Shown here: piece after piece, positions 1-8,863 of the stretch
Numbering within the stretch: the first letter of the stretch is position 1
Layout: each line of letters starts with the position of its first letter
NCBI GenBank assembly: GCA_024707365.1
Contig: JANPZV010000005.1
Span: 124,001 to 188,000 of the forward strand
Direction: 5' to 3'
From: Terricaulis sp.
Lineage (GTDB): Bacteria > Pseudomonadota > Alphaproteobacteria > Caulobacterales > Aquidulcibacteraceae
Length of the DNA: 64,000 nt
Notes under the pieces: generated by a model
Database searches by the model: none
The model's input: the letters and a program-made list of their open reading frames with translations, nothing else
What the model was told of the DNA's origin: nothing
Position numbers and translations under genes: made by a program

Positions 1-498
1 GACGTGCTGATCGCCTGCGAGCTGCACCCGGAAGAGCACGCCGCGCTCAAGCGCGCGCTGCCGCGCACCGGCCGCGTGCAAGTGCATCAGCGCGACGGCT
101 TTGGCGCGCTGACCGCGCTGCTGCCGCCGGCGCAGCGGCGCGGGCTGGTGCTGATCGATCCCCCGTATGAAGCGAGTGATGAGCTTGCCCAAAGCGTTGC
201 AGCGCTGGCGCCTGCGCTCAAGCGCTTTGGCCACGGGACATATCTCTGGTGGCGCCCGCTCAAGAGCGGGCCCGCGCTTAACGCCGCGGATGCGGAGCTT
301 CGGGCGCTGGGCGTGCGCGATGCGCTGCGGGCCGATCTTTGGATCGATGCGCCCGCGCCGGAGGGGCGGCTCAACGGCTCAAGCATCCTGGTGATCAATC
401 CGCCGTTCGGGCTTGAGGCCAGCCTGCGCGAAGCGCTGCCGTTCTTGGCCGAGGCGCTCTCCAAGGGCCGGCACGGCTGGCGGCTGACGCTGCAATAA
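1..498 (+). CDS. rlmJ: 23S rRNA (adenine2030-N6)-methyltransferase RlmJ, C-terminal part
   Basis: C-terminal part of the AdoMet-dependent enzyme that methylates N6 of A2030 in 23S rRNA. The frame is open from the first base of the window, so the start and the N-terminal AdoMet-binding portion lie outside. The DPPY-type catalytic motif of N6-adenine methyltransferases is visible as IDPPYE at about residue 52 of the visible part, followed by YLWWRP and a C-terminal INPPFG segment, both typical of RlmJ (about 280 aa when complete). TAA at 496-498. No frame problem in the visible part. Confidence 0.85.
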   Translation, partial: DVLIACELHPEEHAALKRALPRTGRVQVHQRDGFGALTALLPPAQRRGLVLIDPPYEASDELAQSVAALAPALKRFGHGTYLWWRPLKSGPALNAADAELRALGVRDALRADLWIDAPAPEGRLNGSSILVINPPFGLEASLREALPFLAEALSKGRHGWRLTLQ

Positions 499-552
499 GC
501 CGTTACACCCGTCACTAGACGAAGCGGCGGTTTCGCGGCCACAAAAGCCGGC

Positions 553-1165
553 ATGACCGAAATCCTCGCTTTTCTGCAGCAGCCCATCATCGCCCTGCCC
601 GTCGTCATCGGCACGGTGGCGGCGATCTTTCTTTTCCGGGCGGCCGTTCACGGCGATCTATGTAGCGCTGATGCCGCTGATCAATTGGGCCTTCGCCGGC
701 ATCCCCACGCTGCCGCTGCCCGAATGGATGGGCGGGGGCGAATGGCACCCCTTCACCATCGTGACGGGGCTTGTGCTGGTGGCGCGCGATTTTGCCCAGC
801 GCGAGCTGAAACATTGGATTTTTGGGGCGATGCTGATCGGCCTCACGCTTTCGACGCTGACCACATGGCCGGTGATCGTGGTGGCCAGCGGGCTGGCGTT
901 TTTGATCAGCGAAACCGCCGATTGGGCGGTCTACACTTTTGTGAAACGCCCGCTTTCGCAGCGCATCATGCTCTCCAGCGCGATCGGCGCGCCGTTGGAT
1001 CAGTTCGTGTTTTTGGGGCTGGCTTCGCTGGTCGTGCCGGGCCTTTTCGCCTGGGGCTCTATAGTTACCGGGATCGTATCGAAATTGATCGGCGCCTGGG
1101 TGATCTCGCGGCTAGTGGCGCGGCAGGAGCGGAAAGCCGCGAAAATCGAGATGAAACCGGCGTAA
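553..1165 (+). CDS. VUT-family (DUF165) queuosine-precursor-transporter-like membrane protein, one frame slip
   Basis: Small multi-pass membrane protein resembling the VUT/YhhQ family of putative vitamin or queuosine-precursor uptake transporters. Support comes from the hydrophobic profile and the family-like segments VLVARDFAQRE and ISETADWAVYTFVKR. The ATG at 553 opens with MTEILAFLQQP. The frame then slips at the GGG run 638-640; dropping one G joins LFR to RPFTAIYVALMPL and restores a 203-residue protein ending at 1165. The slip looks like a sequencing indel. Substrate is not inferable from sequence alone. Confidence 0.6.
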
Positions 1166-1378
1166 GTACGCTTTTGGCGCTTGCGGGAAAACCGGCTCTC
1201 GCGCATAAACAGACTAGTGAAGACCCGGCAGGTGGGCCGGAATTGGTGCGAAGTTCCGCAAAGTGCGGCAAGTATTCTTTCCCCAACATAGCAGGAATTC
1301 GCGGTGACCGGCGTGCGCTTTCGCGCGCGCACGGCCGATGGCGCGCGCCATAGGCCCTAAGACTAGGAAAAAGTGGAA

Positions 1379-2074
1379 ATGAGTTTCGACGACGATTTTG
1401 GCGGCGACGACGACCGGGACGACAAGAAAAAAGATAAGCGCGGCGGGCGTGGGCGCGAGCGCGAGTCCAGTGAATTTGGCGGCGGCAGCGACTTTGGCGG
1501 CGGCGGTGGCGGCGGCTTTGGCGGCGGCGGCGGCGGGTATCGCGGCGGCGGTGATCGCGGCGGCGGCGGTGGCGGGTACGGCGGCGGCGGGTATCGCGGC
1601 GGCGGCTCCGGCTTCGGCGGCGGCGGTGGCGACCGTGGCGGCGGCGGCGGATATCGCGGCGGCGGTGGCGGCGGCTATGGCGGCGGCGGTGATCGCGGCG
1701 GCGGCGGCGGGTATCGCGGCGGCGGCGGTGGCGGCGGCTACGGTGGTGGCGGCGGTGGTTTCCGCGGCGGCGGCGGTGGCGGCGGCGGTTTCCGCAGCGG
1801 CCCGCGTGAAGGCGGCTTCGGCGGCGGCGGCGATCGCCCCCCGCGTCAGCCCCTGGGCGATCCGCAGGACGGCACGGTGAAGTTCTTCAACGGCGCCCGC
1901 GGCTTTGGCTTCATCACCCCCGATGGCGGCGGCGCCGACGTGTTCGTCCACGTCAGCGCGGTGGAGCGTGCGGGCCTTGCGGCTCTCACCGAAGGCCAGC
2001 GCGTGAACTTCCAAACGCTGCCCGACACCAAAGGCAAAGGCCCCAAGGCCGTGAACCTGAAGGTCGCTGATTAA
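1379..2074 (+). CDS. Cold-shock-domain protein with a long N-terminal glycine-rich (RGG/YGG) region
   Basis: Predicted nucleic-acid-binding protein of 231 aa. Residues 1-25 are acidic then basic (Asp, Lys, Arg). About 35-160 are almost pure glycine punctuated by Tyr, Arg, Asp and Phe (GYRGGG, GGDRGG, GGFRGG units). The last ~68 residues are a cold-shock domain with RNP1-like GFGFI and RNP2-like VFVHVSA, beginning GTVKFFN. The ATG at 1379 is preferred over an in-frame GTG at 1373 because AGGA at 1365-1368 is better spaced from it. The order, disordered Gly-rich first and CSD last, is unlike the ~70-aa bacterial Csp. The GGC-repeat DNA also leaves long open frames on other frames and the opposite strand; these are composition artefacts. 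A rho-independent terminator follows. Confidence 0.85.
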   Translation: MSFDDDFGGDDDRDDKKKDKRGGRGRERESSEFGGGSDFGGGGGGGFGGGGGGYRGGGDRGGGGGGYGGGGYRGGGSGFGGGGGDRGGGGGYRGGGGGGYGGGGDRGGGGGYRGGGGGGGYGGGGGGFRGGGGGGGGFRSGPREGGFGGGGDRPPRQPLGDPQDGTVKFFNGARGFGFITPDGGGADVFVHVSAVERAGLAALTEGQRVNFQTLPDTKGKGPKAVNLKVAD

Positions 2075-2095
2075 TCAGCGCCGGAAGCAAAGCTT

Positions 2096-2126
2096 AAAGG
2101 CCCGCCGAAAGGCGGGCCTTTTTCTT
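2096..2126 (+). terminator. Rho-independent terminator of the cold-shock-domain gene
   Basis: AAAGGCCCGCC / GGCGGGCCTTT hairpin with a GAAA loop, followed by TTTTTCTTTT, 22 nt after the cold-shock gene stop. Confidence 0.85.
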
Positions 2127-2155
2127 TTGCGGTGATGTCTTCGCGGCTCTCGCCA

Positions 2156-3219
2156 CTATTCGATCGGGAAATAGATCACCGCGCGCTCGATCGGATCGCC
2201 GGCATAATCGCTCTGGGCCACGCTGGAAAGATCAACCACCTCCCAGGCCTCAACGCCCGGCCGCACAACGATGCGGTGGGCCTGCACATAAGCGCTCAGC
2301 CGCTCATACATGGACGCGATCTGCGAACGCCGCCCCTCGAACGGCACGCGCAGCACGCTGCCTTCGGGCGTCTGACCCACGCGCACGCCCACGAGCCGAA
2401 GCGGCGCAGGCCCGGAATAGGGATAGCCGACGCTGAAGCGGAAGCGCCCGCCTTCGCCATTATCGAGCGGGAACACCCGCACCAGGGTATTGTCGCGCGT
2501 GATCTCTCCGCCGGTGGCGGCCATGTAGGCGTTGAGCGCCGAAAGGCCTTCGGCCTCGGCGGCGGCGCGATCTGCGAACGTGGGCGCGGCGGCCGCGATC
2601 GAAACATCCACGAAGATCACGTTCTGCGCATCAGCGTTATCTTGCGCGATGCCATAGCCCTCAAAATCGATGTTCGGCAGCTGCTCGGCCAGCGTTTTGA
2701 GACGCGCAAGGCCTTGATCCAAATGGCTTTCGATCAGCCCGCTGAGAATAAGGTTCATGTAGCGGCAGGGCACATTGATCCAGCCTTCGGCGCATTGGGC
2801 CGTCACCGTCCAGCTCACATGCGCCCCGCCCTGCACCGCGCGCAGATCAAAGCGCGAATTGAGCGTGGCTTTATCCCGAAGCGTCAGGATGCTTTCGATC
2901 TGCTGGTTCTCGATCGAAGTTGACGATCGCAATCCGCCCAGAGCCCACCTCGCGCACATTGGAGCTCCAGCGCATGCTCTGCCCCGCCCCGACAGGGCCG
3001 GAGAAGGCGTACTCAGCATCGGGATCCATGGCGTAATAGGGCGACCATTCGCGCGCGATGCGCAAATCATTGGCCATGGCGAACACCGAAGCGCGCGGCC
3101 GCTCGATCGTGATCGCGCGCGTCACCTCAAGCGCATTCGACAGCAGAAACCGCCCGACGCCGTAAGACACGCCGACAAGCAGCGCGATCACCAGCACCAG
3201 ACCAAGAAAACCACCTCAT
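2156..3219 (-). CDS. SRPBCC (START-like) protein with C-terminal GyrI-like domain, two frame slips
   Basis: About 353 aa. An N-terminal membrane segment (VLVIALLVGVSYGVG) is followed by an SRPBCC lipid/small-ligand-binding fold (residues ~30-180; ITIERPRASVFAMANDL, then REWSPYYAMDPDA). The C-terminal ~150 residues resemble the GyrI/AraC effector-binding fold (VFPLDNGEGGRFRF, VLRVPFEGRR). The start is taken at the ATG complement of 3217-3219: removing one T from the T4 run (A4 on plus, 3207-3210) gives MRWFLGLVLV in frame. A second slip at about 2918-2924 joins IVNF to IENQQIES. Such proteins occur as free-standing ligand-binding proteins; no ligand can be assigned. Confidence 0.6.
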
Positions 3220-3452
3220 GAACCGCCCCCAACGCGCGCGCTTAAGGGCCTATCATCATGAAGATTTCCGCGCCACGCCGCGCCATGAGGGCTTGCAAAC
3301 GCACGCCCCCGCTCGCGCCCGGCGCGAAGATTTACCGTGTCCGCCGCATAAAGCGCCATCAGGCCAGCCCCAATAGCGCCCCCCCAAATCCCAGCGTGGA
3401 TTAACACGATGAAAGCCGCGAAGTCAGCCCGCCGCCGCAGCCTAATCCACGA

Positions 3453-3803
3453 TCAGACGCGGGTTTTATCCCAGACGCTGAATTCATAGGCGATGCAGCG
3501 CTCCATCATCTCGCGCCACACCGGCTCGGCGATGGCCCAGGCGAGGCCGGATTTTTCCGCCTCGGCCCGCACGTTATCGAGAACCTGCTGGATGCGGGCC
3601 TCGTCACGCACAACCGCGCGGCTCGGCTTGATGCGGGCGGCGGCCTCCATATAGCCCTGGCGGCGCGTGATCAGCGCCACCAGCATACGATCGATCTCAT
3701 CGACGCCGGCGCGGACGTCGAGCATGGTTTGGCAATCTTCCGGGGCAGGCGCGGCAAAGCCAGCGGCCTGAGGCGGAACTTTAGGGTTTTGAGCAATACT
3801 CAT
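3453..3803 (-). CDS. Chorismate mutase, type II (AroQ fold)
   Basis: Short all-helical protein of 116 aa of the AroQ class, which converts chorismate to prephenate for Phe/Tyr synthesis. The pattern R-x-x-V-DEIDRMLVALITRR, then KPSRAVVRDEARIQQVL, then EPVWREMMERCIAYEF is that of the monofunctional chorismate mutase helices. The ATG at 3803 is chosen because AGAGGGG lies just upstream; a longer open frame to 3866 lacks such a site. The related isochorismate-pyruvate lyase (PchB) shares the fold, so the exact reaction is family-level. It sits 60 bp downstream of the TIR-OmpA gene on the same strand. Confidence 0.75.
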   Translation of the reverse strand: MSIAQNPKVPPQAAGFAAPAPEDCQTMLDVRAGVDEIDRMLVALITRRQGYMEAAARIKPSRAVVRDEARIQQVLDNVRAEAEKSGLAWAIAEPVWREMMERCIAYEFSVWDKTRV

Positions 3804-3862
3804 AGCCCCTCTTGGGCCCGAGGCGGGCCAGAGTCGAGGCGATAAGCCGTCGCGGGTGCTGC

Positions 3863-4988
3863 TCACTCACGCCGCAAGCGGGAGCGGATATCAACCACTG
3901 CGCGCCGGTTTAGCGGCTCGCGGACGCCGGGCCCGGTTTCGACCGCCAGATCGGTTTGCCCTCGCCCTTCGGTGAGCATCAAGCCGGCGCTGAGGCCCAG
4001 CCCCGTCAGATAATCGCGCACGGCATCGGCGCGGCGCTGGCTGACCTGGACCGAATAGGCCACATGCCCCTCCGTCTCGTCGTGGCCAAAAATCTCGATG
4101 CTGGTAATCTCGCAACGGCGCAGGCGCATCAGCGCATCTTCGATTTGATCGCGCGCGGCGGCGCTGATTTGGGCGCTGTCATACTCGAAATAAATCTCAA
4201 AGCGCTGCGGCGCGCAGGCTTGCGGGCGGGCGGGCGTTTGCGTGACGGCGGGGCTTGAAGGCGTCGCGGCCTCGATAGCGGCGCCCGCATCGCGCGCAGC
4301 GGCGTCGGCGGCTTCACGGAGGCCGCCCTCATCTTCGATGGAGGCGATTTCTTCATTCTCGAACGGCGTCGCGCGCGGCCAGAACGCGGCGGCCATCGCG
4401 CCAAGCGCAAGCAGCGCCGCGCCCGCGATCAGCACATTGCGCACGCCTTTGCCGCGCGGCTTTTCAACCGGGATTGAAATCTCGCGCGCGGGCGCTTCGA
4501 GCGCGGGGCCAAGCGGAAGCTGCGTAAGCTTGGGCGCGCCCTTGCCGCGCCATTTGCTTTCCACCGCCGCCAGTTTCTGCGCATCAAGCAGAGGCGCGCG
4601 GCCAACCAAAGCGGCCACATCACGCAATAGCGGCGCAAGCGCAGGCGATTGCGGATCGCCATCCCAATCGGCGAGATTGATGGTGTGATCGAATTGAAAG
4701 CCGAACGGCAGCTCGATTTTCTCGATAAATACCGGCGCGGTTTTTTTCGCGGGTCTTGGCGTAGAGCGCTTCCTGGCGCACCCATTCGCTCTCACGCGAG
4801 AGGCTGCACCAAAGCACCACCACGGCCTTGGCGGCGGAAAGCTCCTTCTCGATCTGGCGCGCAAAATCGCGCCCCGAAACGAGCCCATAATCCCACCACA
4901 CCGAATAGCCATGCGCGCCCAGCACGCCGGCCAGATGCTCGGCCGCTGCGCGGCGTTCGGATTTGTAGGAAATAAAGATATCAGCCAA
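3863..4988 (-). CDS. TIR - transmembrane - OmpA-like protein, one frame slip
   Basis: Reconstructed 374-aa protein with three parts. A TIR domain at residues 1-~130 begins [13 protein letters not shown] and carries W-V-R-Q-E73, matching the W-x3-E context of the catalytic Glu in TIR NADases. A single TM helix ([19 protein letters not shown]) lies near residue 190. A periplasmic OmpA-like domain at the C-terminus shows YFEYDSAQI, the SQRRADAV helix and NRRAVVDIR, the pattern that binds peptidoglycan. The TTG at 4988 is chosen because GGAGG lies 8 nt upstream. The T7 run at 4741-4747 must be T6 to join YAKTREK to TAPVFIEK. By topology the TIR would be cytoplasmic and the OmpA domain would hold the wall. 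It is divergent from uvrC. NAD cleavage, defence or envelope sensing are inferences; another role is possible. Confidence 0.7.
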
Positions 4989-5065
4989 GCGAGCCCCCTC
5001 CGCCGCAGATAGCATCACCGCAGAAAAGGGGCGAATCCGCGTCCAACCTCCTACATAAAGCGATC

Positions 5066-7165
5066 ATGTCGAGCGCCGACAAACCCACCCTGCCCCCGCT
5101 TGAGGCCCTGCCCGGCGAGGAGGCGCCCAAGCCAGCCCTGAAAGGGATCGAGGCGATCCGCGATGCGTGGAGCCGGCTGCCGGCCAAGCCCGGCGTCTAT
5201 CGCATGATCGGCGCCGATGGCGAGGTGCTCTACGTGGGTAAGGCCAAGAGCCTGAAAAACCGCGTGGGCCAATATGCGCAAGGGCGCGCGCACGCGAACG
5301 CGATCCACCGCATGATCCGCGAAACCGTTTCGATGGAGGTGATCGTCACCGCCACCGAAACCGAAGCGCTGCTGCTTGAAACCAATATGATCAAGCGGCT
5401 GAAGCCGCGCTACAACGTGCTGATGCGCGATGATAAAAGCTTCGCGCTGATCGCCATCCGCACCGATCATGAATTTGCGGCGCTGCAAAAGCATCGCGGC
5501 GCCAAGAATTTCAAAGGCAAATTCTACGGCCCCTTCGCCAGCGCCCAGGCGGTGAACCGCACGCTCAACACGCTGCAAAAAGCATTTCTGCTGCGCACCT
5601 GCACGGATGCGAGTTTCTCCAACCGCTCCCGCCCTTGCATGCTCTATCAGATCAAACGCTGCGCCGCGCCGTGCGTGGGGTTGGTGAGCGATGCGGAATA
5701 TCGCGGCCTCGTGCAAGATAGCGTCGATTTCCTCGAAGGCCGCTCGGTTGAGCTGCAGGATCGGCTGGCGGCGGAGATGCGCGAAGCGGCTGATAAACTT
5801 GAGTTCGAGCACGCCGCGCGCCTGCGCAACCGTATCCGCGCGCTGGCCTCGGTGCGCGCCGCGCAAGGCATCAATCCGAGCACGTTTGCGGAAGCGGACG
5901 TGTTCGCGCTGCACCAGGAAGGCGGGCAAAGCTGCATCCAGGTGTTTTTCTTCCGCGCCGGGCAAAAACTGGGGCAACCGCGCCTATTTCCCGCGCCACC
6001 TGAGCGAAGAAAATGAGGCCGACATTCTCAGCGCCTTCCTGGCGCAATTTTATGATGAGCGCGATCCGCCCAAGCTAATCCTCTCAAACATCGAGCCTTC
6101 CGAAAGCGCGCTGCTGGAAGAAGCTTTGGCGCAGAAAGCCGGCGTGAAGGTTGAAATCCGCAAGCCCGAGCGTGGCGAGAAGCGCGAGATCGTGGACGCG
6201 GCTTTGCTGAATGCGCGCGAAGCTTTGGGCCGGCGCATGGCCGAAAGCGGCAGCGTGGCGAAATTGCTCGATGGCGTGGCCGAGGTGTTTGCGCTCAAAC
6301 AACGCCCAGAACGCATCGAGGTGTATGATAATTCCCACGTGCAAGGCGCGCACGCGCTGGGCGCGATGATCGTGGCCGGGCCCGAGGGCTTCACCCGCAA
6401 TCAATATCGCAAATTCAACATGGAACGCGCCAAGTTCAATGGCGACGATTTCGCCATGATGAAAGCGATGATCAAACGCCGCTTTGCAAGGATGATTGCG
6501 GAGCGGGAGGAAAGCGAAGCCGACAATCCTCCCCCGTTTACGGGGGAGGTGGCGAGTGTCAGCGAGCCGGAGGGGGAAGTGCGCGTCTCCCCCTCAGTCA
6601 CGCTCCGCGTGACAGCTCCCCCGCAAGCGGGGGCGCATTGGGTGGCAAGATTGCTGACGGCGGCGTCGATTTCTCAAAAGAACGCGAAGAGCCAGAGTCC
6701 AAATTCGCCGCGATGCCCGATCTGGTGCTTATCGATGGCGGCGACGGGCAATTGAACGCCGCGCTTGAAGCGCTCGATGAGCTTGGCCTCAAAGGCAAAA
6801 TCAACATCGCCGGCATCGCCAAGGGCGTGGATCGCGATGCGGGGCGCGAGCGTTTCTTCATTCCGGGCCGCGCGCCCTTCCGGCTCGACGAAAAAAGCCC
6901 TGTGCTTTATTATCTCCAGCGCCTGCGCGATGAGGCGCACCGCTTCGCCATCGGCGCCCATCGCTCCAAGCGCAGCGCGGCGATCGGCAAAAACCCGCTC
7001 GACGAAATCGGCGGCATCGGGCCGGCGCGCAAGCGCGCGCTGCTGGATCGCTTCGGCTCGGCGCGCGGGGTGTCGCGCGCGGCGCTGGCGGAACTTGAAA
7101 CGGTCGATGGCGTCAACACCGAATTGGCCAAGCGCATCTATGATTTCTTCCACGAGAAGCGCTAA
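5066..7165 (+). CDS. uvrC: Excinuclease ABC subunit C (UvrC), two frame slips and an internal palindromic repeat
   Basis: Dual-incision nuclease of nucleotide-excision repair. Seen in order: GIY-YIG domain ([20 protein letters not shown]), UvrB-interacting UVR region ([13 protein letters not shown]), the RNase H-like C-nuclease ([15 protein letters not shown], then [15 protein letters not shown]) and C-terminal helix-hairpin-helix motifs ([17 protein letters not shown]). Frame slip 1 is the A5 run 5964-5968: A4 gives [11 protein letters not shown]. Slip 2 lies at or just after a REP-like insertion (6527-6633), most simply GGG 6640-6642 needing a fourth G. The insertion adds ~40 residues between the two nuclease motifs without an in-frame stop. 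Total ~699 aa, long for UvrC. Confidence 0.85.
6527..6633. repeat. REP-like palindromic element inside uvrC
   Basis: Three adjacent perfect hairpins: CCTCCCCCG/CGGGGGAGG at 6528-6549, GTCACGC/GCGTGAC at 6597-6613, and CCCCCGC/GCGGGGG at 6618-6633. They lie in a stretch with no counterpart in ordinary UvrC. In the uvrC frame the element reads through as Pro/Val/Glu-rich sequence without a stop. Confidence 0.7.
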
Positions 7166-7174
7166 AGGCTCTGT

Positions 7175-7770
7175 ATGAAATCCCTGCCGCTGATCCTCAC
7201 TCTGTTTCGCATGGCCATGGGGCCGGCGATCGCAGGGCTCGTGCTGTGGGCGGCGAGCGTGGTGTATCGCGATCCGCTGCTGGCGGGCTTTATCTACGCG
7301 CTGTGCCTCATCCTCTTCGTGCTCGCCGCGCTGACCGATTGGCTCGATGGGCGATCGCGCGCAAATATGATGCAGTGACCCCGCTCGGCGCCGCGCTGGA
7401 TCACACCGCCGATAAAGTGCTGGTGGCGTGCGTGCTGCTGGCGCTGGCCTACGCTGCGCTGCCGCTGGAGCTGGTGATCGCGGGCGTGATCATTCTCGGG
7501 CGCGATGTGGGCATCGCCGGTGTGCGCGAGGCGGTGGGCGCGCAGGGCAAAAGCCTGCCCGTGGGCGCGATGGGCAAATGGAAAGCCGCCGCGGAAATGA
7601 CGGGCGTTGGCGCGTTCATGGCGTTTCAGGCCGCCGCTTTGCTGCAGGCCGACGCAAGCTGGGTGATTGGCTTATCCTGGGCCGCGCGCGCGCTGATCTG
7701 GGCGGCGGCGGCTTTGGCGCTTGTCAGCGGCGCGATCTACGCCGCCGCTTTGGTGCGCAAAACCGCTTAG
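7175..7770 (+). CDS. pgsA: CDP-diacylglycerol-glycerol-3-phosphate 3-phosphatidyltransferase, one frame slip
   Basis: Inner-membrane enzyme that makes phosphatidylglycerophosphate, first committed step to phosphatidylglycerol and cardiolipin. The CDP-alcohol phosphotransferase signature D-G-x2-A-R-x8-G-x3-D-x3-D is recovered as DGAIARKYDAVTPLG..D..D once GGG at 7349-7351 is read as GGGG; as written the frame hits a stop at 7376. Hydrophobic helices flank it (LYALCLILFVLAALTDWL, later helices to the C-terminus). Reconstructed length ~198 aa, normal for PgsA. Starts 9 bp after uvrC, an arrangement common in alphaproteobacteria. Confidence 0.85.
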
Positions 7771-7877
7771 TCCGGGCGGCCGAACTCAATCCAGTTCAGC
7801 GCGAAGATCGCAACGAGGAACGCCAGGATCGCGATCACCGCCGGGTTCGTGAAGATCAGCAAAAAGTCCATCGCCAT
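7767..7877 (-). CDS. Possible 36-aa single-helix membrane protein
   Basis: Small open frame, MAMDFLLIFTNPAV... ending ...NWIEFGRPD, with one strong transmembrane helix (AVIAILAFLVAIFAL). A GAGGG precedes the ATG pair at 7877/7871. It is convergent with pgsA; the two stop codons overlap. It fills most of the gap before the ArsR promoter. No family recognised; it may be spurious. Confidence 0.3.
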   Translation of the reverse strand: MAMDFLLIFTNPAVIAILAFLVAIFALNWIEFGRPD

Positions 7878-7958
7878 CGCCCTCAAGCTGCGCCGCCCCG
7901 GCGCGCCGAACATCTGCCCCTCGCCTAACCGATCCGGCCGGCCCTGGCCAGCGCGGGG

Positions 7959-7994
7959 TTGACGCACGCCATTATTCAACCTATTGGTTGAATA
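7959..7994 (+). promoter_or_regulatory. Promoter and ArsR-type operator over the ArsR start codon
   Basis: A perfect 9-4-9 palindrome, TATTCAACC-TATT-GGTTGAATA (7973-7994), ends on the A of the ATG. TTGACG at 7959-7964 fits a -35 and TATTGG at 7982 a weak -10 with a 17-nt spacer, which would put transcription start at about the ATG. No Shine-Dalgarno is visible. It reads as an autoregulatory operator for the ArsR protein. Confidence 0.6.
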
Positions 7995-8318
7995 TGAGTC
8001 TTGCGACCCTCGATGACACCATGCTGGCCCTGGCCGATCCCACGCGGCGGGCGATCCTTGAGCGGCTCTCCGCCGGCGCCCGCGCGGGTGACGGACATCG
8101 CCAAGCCGTTCGCCATTTCGCTCAACGCCGTGTCCAAGCACATCCGCATCCTCGAGCGCGCGGCGCTGGTGCGGCGTGAGCGGCAGGGGCGCGAGCATAT
8201 GCTTTCGCTCAACCCGGCCCCGCTGGATGAGGCCGCCGCCTGGATCGAGACGCAGCGCCAATTCTGGACCACACGCCTCGACGCGCTCGAACAGGCGCTC
8301 GCCGAACATGACGATTAG
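7994..8318 (+). CDS. ArsR-family (SdpR-like) winged-helix repressor, one frame slip
   Basis: 107-aa winged-helix regulator. N-terminal MSLATLDDTMLALADPTRRAILERLSAG leads into the recognition helix region SLNAVSKHIRILERAALV and the wing RERQGREHML. The frame slips at CCC 8079-8081; two Cs give SAGAARVTDIAKPF, the usual family sequence. No metal-binding Cys motif is seen, so it is closer to the metal-independent ArsR proteins that precede AHSA1/SRPBCC genes. Its palindromic operator overlaps its own start, suggesting autorepression together with the two downstream genes, which begin 11 bp later. Confidence 0.8.
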
Positions 8319-8329
8319 GAGAAGCCCCG

Positions 8330-8863
8330 ATGTCTGCAATGCAATTTGGTCAAATCACCGCGCCTGATGCGTTCACGCTGGAACGCCGGCTCAAAGCGCC
8401 GATCGCGCGCGTGTGGGCGTATTTCGTTGATGGCGAAAAACGCGCGCGCTGGTTCACCGGCGGCGATACGCTCAGCGCGAACGGCCAGGATTTCTCTTTC
8501 CTGTTCGCGCATTTCAACATCACCAACGAAAAGCCGCCCGCGCGCTGGGCGGAGATGGAAAGCGGCGAATTTCCGATGAAAGGCCGCGTGCTGGCGTTTG
8601 AGCCGCCGCACCTGTTGGCGATCACCTGGGGCGATGGCGATGATCACGTCTCCGAGGTGCGCTTTGAGTTTGCCGCGCAAGGCGATGAAACGCTGCTGAA
8701 GCTCACGCATACGCGCATCGATAGCCGCGAAAACGCGCTCAATTTCGCCGGCGGCTGGACAGCGCACATTCAAACGCTGGCGGATCTGCTCGAAGGCGGC
8801 CCCGGCAATCGCTTCTGGGCCGATGTGGTGAAGGCGCACGCGCACTATGAAGGCGCGCGCTGA
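8330..8863 (+). CDS. SRPBCC / AHSA1-like protein (first of pair)
   Basis: 177-aa member of the AHSA1 branch of the START-like superfamily, which forms a hydrophobic ligand cavity. FTLERRLKAPIARVWAYF opens the first strand and helix, RARWFTGGDTL follows, and the final helix is GGWTAHIQTLADLLEG. AGGAGAAG precedes the ATG. Co-directional with the ArsR gene and overlapping the next gene by one base. Proteins in this arrangement are usually controlled by the adjacent ArsR; ligand unknown. Confidence 0.75.
   Translation: MSAMQFGQITAPDAFTLERRLKAPIARVWAYFVDGEKRARWFTGGDTLSANGQDFSFLFAHFNITNEKPPARWAEMESGEFPMKGRVLAFEPPHLLAITWGDGDDHVSEVRFEFAAQGDETLLKLTHTRIDSRENALNFAGGWTAHIQTLADLLEGGPGNRFWADVVKAHAHYEGAR

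Noticed and set aside
1480..1840. Possible tandem-repeat or CRISPR-like array
   Set aside because: Repeats are in-frame Gly codons with no regular repeat-spacer unit.
1214..2014. Ala-rich minus-strand open frame across the GGC repeats
   Set aside because: Product of GCC-GCC codons opposite the Gly-rich coding repeat; low complexity only.
3216..3407. 63-aa minus-strand open frame (one hydrophobic stretch) between the SRPBCC and chorismate mutase genes
   Set aside because: Overlaps the likely SRPBCC start, has no clear ribosome-binding site, and its second half is composition noise. The stretch 3220-3452 holds nothing else I can support.
4988..5065. TIR-OmpA and uvrC as one regulated defence-repair unit
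   Set aside because: They only share a short divergent spacer; no common operator is visible.
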